Assembly: GCA_017619985.1 (NCBI GenBank)
Contig: JAFZRG010000248.1
Span: 1-9,574, forward strand
Length of the DNA: 9,574 nucleotides
DNA from: Bacillota bacterium
GTDB lineage: Bacteria; Bacillota; Clostridia; Peptostreptococcales; Anaerovoracaceae
Reading direction: 5' to 3'
Both the position numbers and the translations under genes were made by a program. The notes under the pieces are model-generated. The model did no database searches. It was not told the origin of the DNA and saw nothing but the letters and a program-made list of their open reading frames with translations. Of the stretch, positions 6,675-9,574 are shown one piece after another (within the stretch, counting starts at the first letter, position 1; every line of letters begins with the position of its first letter).

Positions 6675-7682
6675 TTAAAACCCTAATACATCCATCAGCG
6701 CCTGCAGGGCGGCCGGGTCTTCCGCGCACTTCTTGATGCTGCCGGTCCCGCCGCTGATGTCTCTGGTGACCTGCTCCGCGGTAAAGCGCTCCGCGCACTC
6801 TTTTCCGTCCATGGTGTAGTCGAATTCCACCCAGTCGAGATTGTCGATGCAGGCGATCAGCACGGCGGCATAGTGTTCCATTTCCAGAGGCTTTCCGCCG
6901 CCGAACAGCGTCGTCCAGAACCCGTCCTTTTCGACAGGGTCCAGCAGGATGATGTGCCACCCGTAAGGTTCTGCTGCCGTCTCCAGTTCGTTGCTGTAAG
7001 GGCCGAAAGTATCCTGGACCCCGAGCGCTCTCGCCAGTTCACCGTTGGCCGGCATGTCACCGACATAGGCGTGGCGCGCGTTATACACGGCCGACGTCTT
7101 TTCGCCGATCAGTGTGCCGTGATACCAGACGATGCGGTCTTCCATCCGGACCTCCTGCACGCCGGCATACTCCTCGCCCTGCACGACGAAATCGAACTGG
7201 TTGTCCCGGCCGTCCTTCGGCGCGCTGCGGAAACCGATCTCCATCAGACCGTCATCCTTCATCAGCATGTCCGCGTGGGTCACGCCGAGGCTCTGATCCT
7301 TCAGGTTGCCGGCGACCACGACGCTGCTCCCGATGACCCGGATATCGTTGATGTTCACCGCAGACGGGTCCACGTCGCTGCCGTAGCGATAGATCTTGAA
7401 CCAGACGCCGAAACCGATCAGAAGCGCCGCAGCGAGCACCCCCGCCAGCACGCGCTTCCACGTGCCGGTGCGCACCTTCTTCAGGTAGTCTATCTCCCTC
7501 GTTTCCGCCGGATCCGCCTTGACCGGTCCGCCTTCCCCCTGCATGGCGGCTAGCGCATTGAGGCAGTCCGCGCAGCCGTCCAGATGCTGCTCGACCGCCC
7601 GGTTCGTCTCTTCGCTCGTCAGTTTTTCTATGTAGCTCGGCAGCAGGTCGCGCACGACCGCGCACGTCAGATCATTCTTCAT
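6675..7682 (-). CDS. Membrane anti-sigma-like protein: zinc-finger (zf-HC2) plus DUF4825-like domain
   Basis: A 335-residue partner of the ECF sigma factor encoded just upstream, which it probably holds inactive until an envelope signal arrives. The N-terminal cytoplasmic domain is the zinc-binding anti-sigma fold: C7 in TCAVVRDLLPSYIE, then H33, C37 and C40 in QHLDGCADC. One membrane helix follows (about 77-95, VLAGVLAAALLIGFGVWF), and the remaining 240 residues should be extracytoplasmic. That part contains NARHAYVGDMPANGELARAL and ELETAAEPYGWHIILLD (about 201-248), resembling DUF4825, a domain often attached to such zinc fingers in Firmicutes; I recognise this from pattern only. The ATG at 7682 lies inside the sigma gene and overlaps its end by 11 bases, so the two are translationally coupled. 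An AAGG-containing site lies about nine bases upstream. Confidence 0.85.
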   Translation of the reverse strand: MKNDLTCAVVRDLLPSYIEKLTSEETNRAVEQHLDGCADCLNALAAMQGEGGPVKADPAETREIDYLKKVRTGTWKRVLAGVLAAALLIGFGVWFKIYRYGSDVDPSAVNINDIRVIGSSVVVAGNLKDQSLGVTHADMLMKDDGLMEIGFRSAPKDGRDNQFDFVVQGEEYAGVQEVRMEDRIVWYHGTLIGEKTSAVYNARHAYVGDMPANGELARALGVQDTFGPYSNELETAAEPYGWHIILLDPVEKDGFWTTLFGGGKPLEMEHYAAVLIACIDNLDWVEFDYTMDGKECAERFTAEQVTRDISGGTGSIKKCAEDPAALQALMDVLGF

Positions 7683-8217
7683 CGTTTTTTACCTTCCCCT
7701 TCAGTTTCTCTTTTCCCCTGTAAAATGTGACTCTCGCCCAGGTCTCGCTCTGCCCCAGCACGTCCCCGATCTCCCTGAAGGACAGGCCGCCGAGCAGCCT
7801 CAGGTACAGCACTTCGCGGTACGGCTCGGGACAGCCGTGCAGGCCTCTGTACAGCGCCTGCTTCTGCTGACCCGCCAGGAACTCTTCTTCCGGCGACTGC
7901 GCCGTGCCGGCCAGCCCGCTTTCCTGCAGATCCGGCCCGCCCTCGTCTGGCGGCGCGTCGAGCGACACCATGGCCGGATGCTTCCGACGCCAGGCCAGCA
8001 GCTGATTTTTCGCGATGGCGCACAGCCACGTCGTGAGTTTGCAGCTGCCGTCGAAGCGGTCTATGCTGCCGACCGCCTGTGCGAACGTCTCCTGGGTCAG
8101 TTCCTCCGCAAGGTCCTCGTCGCCGGAGAGCGAGACCAGATAGCGGTACACGTACTGCGCGTACTGCTGATAGATCTGCGCGAGATCTTCTGTTTTCTGC
8201 TCTGCGCTCTTCGGCAT
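7672..8217 (-). CDS. ECF-family RNA polymerase sigma factor
   Basis: A 181-residue extracytoplasmic-function sigma factor that directs RNA polymerase to a specific promoter set. It has only the two expected regions: sigma-2 at about 12-80 (IYQQYAQYVYRYLVSLSG, then DLAEELTQETF, TWLCAIAKNQLLAWRRK) and sigma-4 at about 118-172 (CPEPYREVLYLRLLGGLSFREIG then the helix-turn-helix end QSETWARVTFYRGKEKL). The linker (81-117) is Pro/Gly/Glu-rich. The ATG at 8217 has AAAGGAGG (8230-8223) five bases upstream. Its stop lies 11 bases inside the anti-sigma-like gene, the usual layout of a sigma/anti-sigma pair. No convincing sigma-A promoter lies in the 107 bases upstream, so the gene may drive its own transcription or be read through from the racemase gene. 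Confidence 0.93.
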   Translation of the reverse strand: MPKSAEQKTEDLAQIYQQYAQYVYRYLVSLSGDEDLAEELTQETFAQAVGSIDRFDGSCKLTTWLCAIAKNQLLAWRRKHPAMVSLDAPPDEGGPDLQESGLAGTAQSPEEEFLAGQQKQALYRGLHGCPEPYREVLYLRLLGGLSFREIGDVLGQSETWARVTFYRGKEKLKGKVKNDEE

Positions 8218-8259
8218 GCGGACCTCCTTTCTCTTACCCCTTTCCGACCGTTAATGCAC

Positions 8260-8287
8260 AAAACAGCCTGTTCGTTACAACAGGCTG
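8260..8287 (-). terminator. Hairpin terminator after the racemase gene
   Basis: A perfect 9-bp stem, CAGCCTGTT (8264-8272) with AACAGGCTG (8279-8287), has a six-base loop. Read on the minus strand it follows the racemase stop by about 37 bases and is trailed by TTTTG, a short T-tract. On the plus strand it is followed by ATATTTTTTT, but no plus-strand gene ends here. It separates the racemase from the sigma factor gene, probably incompletely. Confidence 0.65.
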
Positions 8288-8324
8288 CAATATTTTTTTA
8301 AAGAATTTTCCGACCCTGCGGGAC

Positions 8325-9014
8325 CTATTCCAGCGCCTTTTTCGCGGCGGCTTCCGCGTGGATGACCGTGGTGTCGAACACGGGCAGCACGCTGTCTTCC
8401 GGCCGCACGAGCAGGCCGATCTCGGTGCATCCGAGGATGACCCCCTCGCAGCCTTCTTTCTTCAGTTCTTCTATCGCGCTCGCGAAAGTCGCCCGCGAAC
8501 TTTCTCTGATCTCGCCCACGCACAGCTCTTCGAAGATGATGCGGTTGAGTTCGCCTATCATCTCTTCGGGCGGTACGGCCACGTCGAAACCGGCCTCCGC
8601 GAGACGCCCTTTATAGAAATCCTGCTGCATGGTATAGCGCGTGCCGAGCAGGCCGACCTTTTGGATGCCGGCGGCCTTCAGGGCTTCGCCCGTGGCGTCC
8701 GCGATGTGGATCAGGGGGACGCTCACCGCCGCCTGCACCTGCGCGTACACCTTGTGCATCGTGTTCGTGCAGATCAGGATGAAATCCGCGCCGCACTTTT
8801 CGAGTCCGGCGGCGGCATCCGCGAGGATCTTCGCGGCGTCATCCCAGCGGTCTTCCGACTGGCACTTCTCGATCTCGTCGAATTCCACGCTGTACAGCGC
8901 GATCTTCGCCGAGTGCAGCCCGCCCAGTTCCTTCTTTACGTATTCGTTGATCAGTTGATAGTACGGCACTGTGCTTTCCCAGCTCATGCCCCCGATCAGT
9001 CCGATGGTCTTCAT
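8325..9014 (-). CDS. Aspartate/glutamate racemase family protein (amino acid racemase)
   Basis: A 229-residue cofactor-independent racemase of the Asp/Glu/hydantoin racemase superfamily, interconverting L- and D-amino acids with two cysteines as acid and base. Visible: N-terminal KTIGLIGGMSWEST, first catalytic block ICTNTMH (C82), central IQKVGLLGTRYTM, and second block GVILGCTEIGLL (C196). Both cysteines are present, so it should be active. The 230-residue length and GGMSWEST motif fit the RacX/YgeA/RacD group, where specificity varies from aspartate to broad; D-amino acids could feed the wall or be released. I chose the ATG at 9014 because GGAGGAG (9027-9021) ends six bases upstream; the in-frame ATG at 9029 overlaps that site and has only a weak one. 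Divergent from the SPFH gene. Confidence 0.9.
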   Translation of the reverse strand: MKTIGLIGGMSWESTVPYYQLINEYVKKELGGLHSAKIALYSVEFDEIEKCQSEDRWDDAAKILADAAAGLEKCGADFILICTNTMHKVYAQVQAAVSVPLIHIADATGEALKAAGIQKVGLLGTRYTMQQDFYKGRLAEAGFDVAVPPEEMIGELNRIIFEELCVGEIRESSRATFASAIEELKKEGCEGVILGCTEIGLLVRPEDSVLPVFDTTVIHAEAAAKKALE

Positions 9015-9039
9015 TTCTTTCTCCTCCATTCTCTTTTCT

Positions 9040-9066
9040 ATTTTACATCAAAATAGATATCTTCAA
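9040..9066 (-). promoter_or_regulatory. Weak candidate promoter for the racemase gene
   Basis: On the minus strand, TTGAAG (9066-9061) and TAAAAT (9045-9040) are separated by only 15 bases, shorter than the usual 16-18. The -10 lies inside an inverted repeat, CTATTTT (9038-9044) with AAAATAG (9050-9056), which could be an operator. Confidence 0.35.
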
Positions 9067-9071
9067 GAGTA

Positions 9072-9162
9072 TTTTTGAGGGGTGACGCGAAGGAAAGGGC
9101 CCCGCCCTGAGCGACAGCGAAAGGGATGGGAAAGGTTGCCTTGCGGCAGGACCCCGAAAAAA
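9072..9162. other. GC-rich structured intergenic block (possible repeat element or small RNA)
   Basis: Non-coding DNA that can fold into three stems. The outer stem pairs TTTTT (9072-9076) with AAAAA (9158-9162) and GGGGT (9079-9083) with ACCCC (9151-9155), with GA facing GA between the two halves. Inside are a hairpin pairing CCC/CCCT (9100-9102, 9105-9108) with AGGG/GGG (9122-9125, 9128-9130), and a short hairpin TGCC-TTGC-GGCA (9137-9148). It lies between the racemase and SPFH promoters and so in neither leader. I recognise no known RNA family. Confidence 0.4.
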
Positions 9163-9165
9163 TGC

Positions 9166-9193
9166 TTGACAACCGCTATCTCTGTGATATTAT
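9166..9193 (+). promoter_or_regulatory. Sigma-A type promoter for the SPFH gene
   Basis: A perfect TTGACA (9166-9171), a 16-base spacer, and TATTAT (9188-9193). Transcription would start near 9200, within or just after the palindrome TTTGATATCAAA (9194-9205), a possible operator. The leader would be about 40 bases. Confidence 0.75.
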
Positions 9194-9240
9194 TTTGATA
9201 TCAAATACATCTCGTTTTTCAAAAGGACGGTATTAACGAT

Positions 9241-9574
9241 ATGAACGAAATCATTCTGAACAAAAGCAAAAACGGCATGGGCATGCTCATCCTCTGCATC
9301 CTGCTCTACATCGCGGCATTCTTCGTGCTCATCGGTTCCGCGAGCTACGCCTTCCCGGTCCCCGGCGGACTGCGCGCTCTGCTGATCCTGGCGAGCATCC
9401 TGTATCTCTGCTTCGGCTGGATCCTCTTCCTCGGACTGAAGGTCATCCGCCCGCAGGAAGCCCTCGTGCTGACCCTGTTCGGCAAATACGTCGGAACGCT
9501 CAAGGGCGAAGGATTCTACTTCGTCAACCCGTTCTGCGTCGCGGTCAACCCCGCAGCCAAGACCCGCCTCTCCC
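9241..9574 (+). CDS. SPFH/band 7 domain membrane protein (5' part only)
   Basis: The first 111 residues of a membrane scaffold protein of the stomatin/prohibitin/flotillin group, which form large rings at the membrane and influence proteases or lipid domains. Two hydrophobic helices (about 14-34 and 44-66) precede the beginning of the SPFH domain: LKVIRPQEALVLTLFGKYVG then LKGEGFYFVNPF, the characteristic opening with the conserved Gly-rich turn. The gene runs off the right edge. The ATG at 9241 follows AAAAGGA (9221-9227) by 13 bases, unusually far. No other start codon lies upstream in frame in the leader, and the ATGs at 9277 and 9283 would cut into the first helix, so 9241 remains the best choice. 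It has its own strong promoter and is divergent from the racemase gene. Confidence 0.85.
   Translation, partial: MNEIILNKSKNGMGMLILCILLYIAAFFVLIGSASYAFPVPGGLRALLILASILYLCFGWILFLGLKVIRPQEALVLTLFGKYVGTLKGEGFYFVNPFCVAVNPAAKTRLS

Noticed and set aside
8218..8324. Promoter of the sigma factor gene
   Set aside because: I looked for sigma-A boxes and for an AAC/CGTC-type ECF promoter. Fragments exist (for example GAAC near 8275 on the minus strand), but none has a convincing pair at normal spacing.
9015..9029. Earlier in-frame ATG for the racemase at 9029
   Set aside because: Its first codons are the GGAGGAG ribosome site that serves the ATG at 9014, and the family starts at MKTIGLIGG.
9072..9162. 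Riboswitch for the SPFH or racemase gene
   Set aside because: The block lies upstream of both likely transcription starts, and I see no match to a known riboswitch core.

Overview
The window looks like chromosomal DNA from an anaerobic, Gram-positive, GC-rich member of the Firmicutes (probably Clostridia). The assignment is inferred from several signs: strong AGGAGG-type ribosome binding sites on most genes; an ECF sigma factor paired with a zinc-finger/DUF4825-type membrane protein; a DUF523 protein; a lipoprotein signal; and classical hairpin-plus-T-tract terminators between AT-rich sigma-A promoters. There is no rRNA, tRNA, CRISPR array, insertion sequence or phage gene.

Layout. Positions 1-752 (minus) hold the N-terminal 250 residues of an acetamidase/formamidase, cut by the window edge. 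It is divergent from an arginase (902-1798, plus). The 149-bp region between them holds a good promoter for each gene and two direct-repeat boxes that resemble ArgR operators. A bidirectional terminator (1813-1848) separates the arginase from a convergent minus-strand operon of three genes, read from right to left: a YtcJ-type metal-dependent amidohydrolase (4709-3078), an unrecognised lipoprotein with a GTG start (3065-2316) and a DUF523 protein (2298-1861). Divergent from that operon is a single-gene ABC exporter half-transporter (4797-6626, plus), closed by a second bidirectional terminator (6628-6660). Then come an ECF sigma factor (8217-7672, minus) and its overlapping membrane anti-sigma-like partner (7682-6675, minus), and an aspartate/glutamate-type amino acid racemase (9014-8325, minus) with its own terminator hairpin. 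Divergent from the racemase is the start of an SPFH/band 7 membrane protein (9241 to the right edge, plus).

Function. The left half is themed on nitrogen release from amides and guanidino compounds: acetamidase gives ammonia, arginase gives urea and ornithine, and the amidohydrolase has an unknown substrate. The right half concerns the cell envelope: exporter, ECF/anti-sigma pair, racemase and SPFH protein. No clear new multi-gene system is visible. The best leads are regulatory or structural: the tandem ARG-box-like sites before the arginase, and a 91-bp GC-rich block at 9072-9162 that can fold into a three-stem structure and lies between two divergent promoters.
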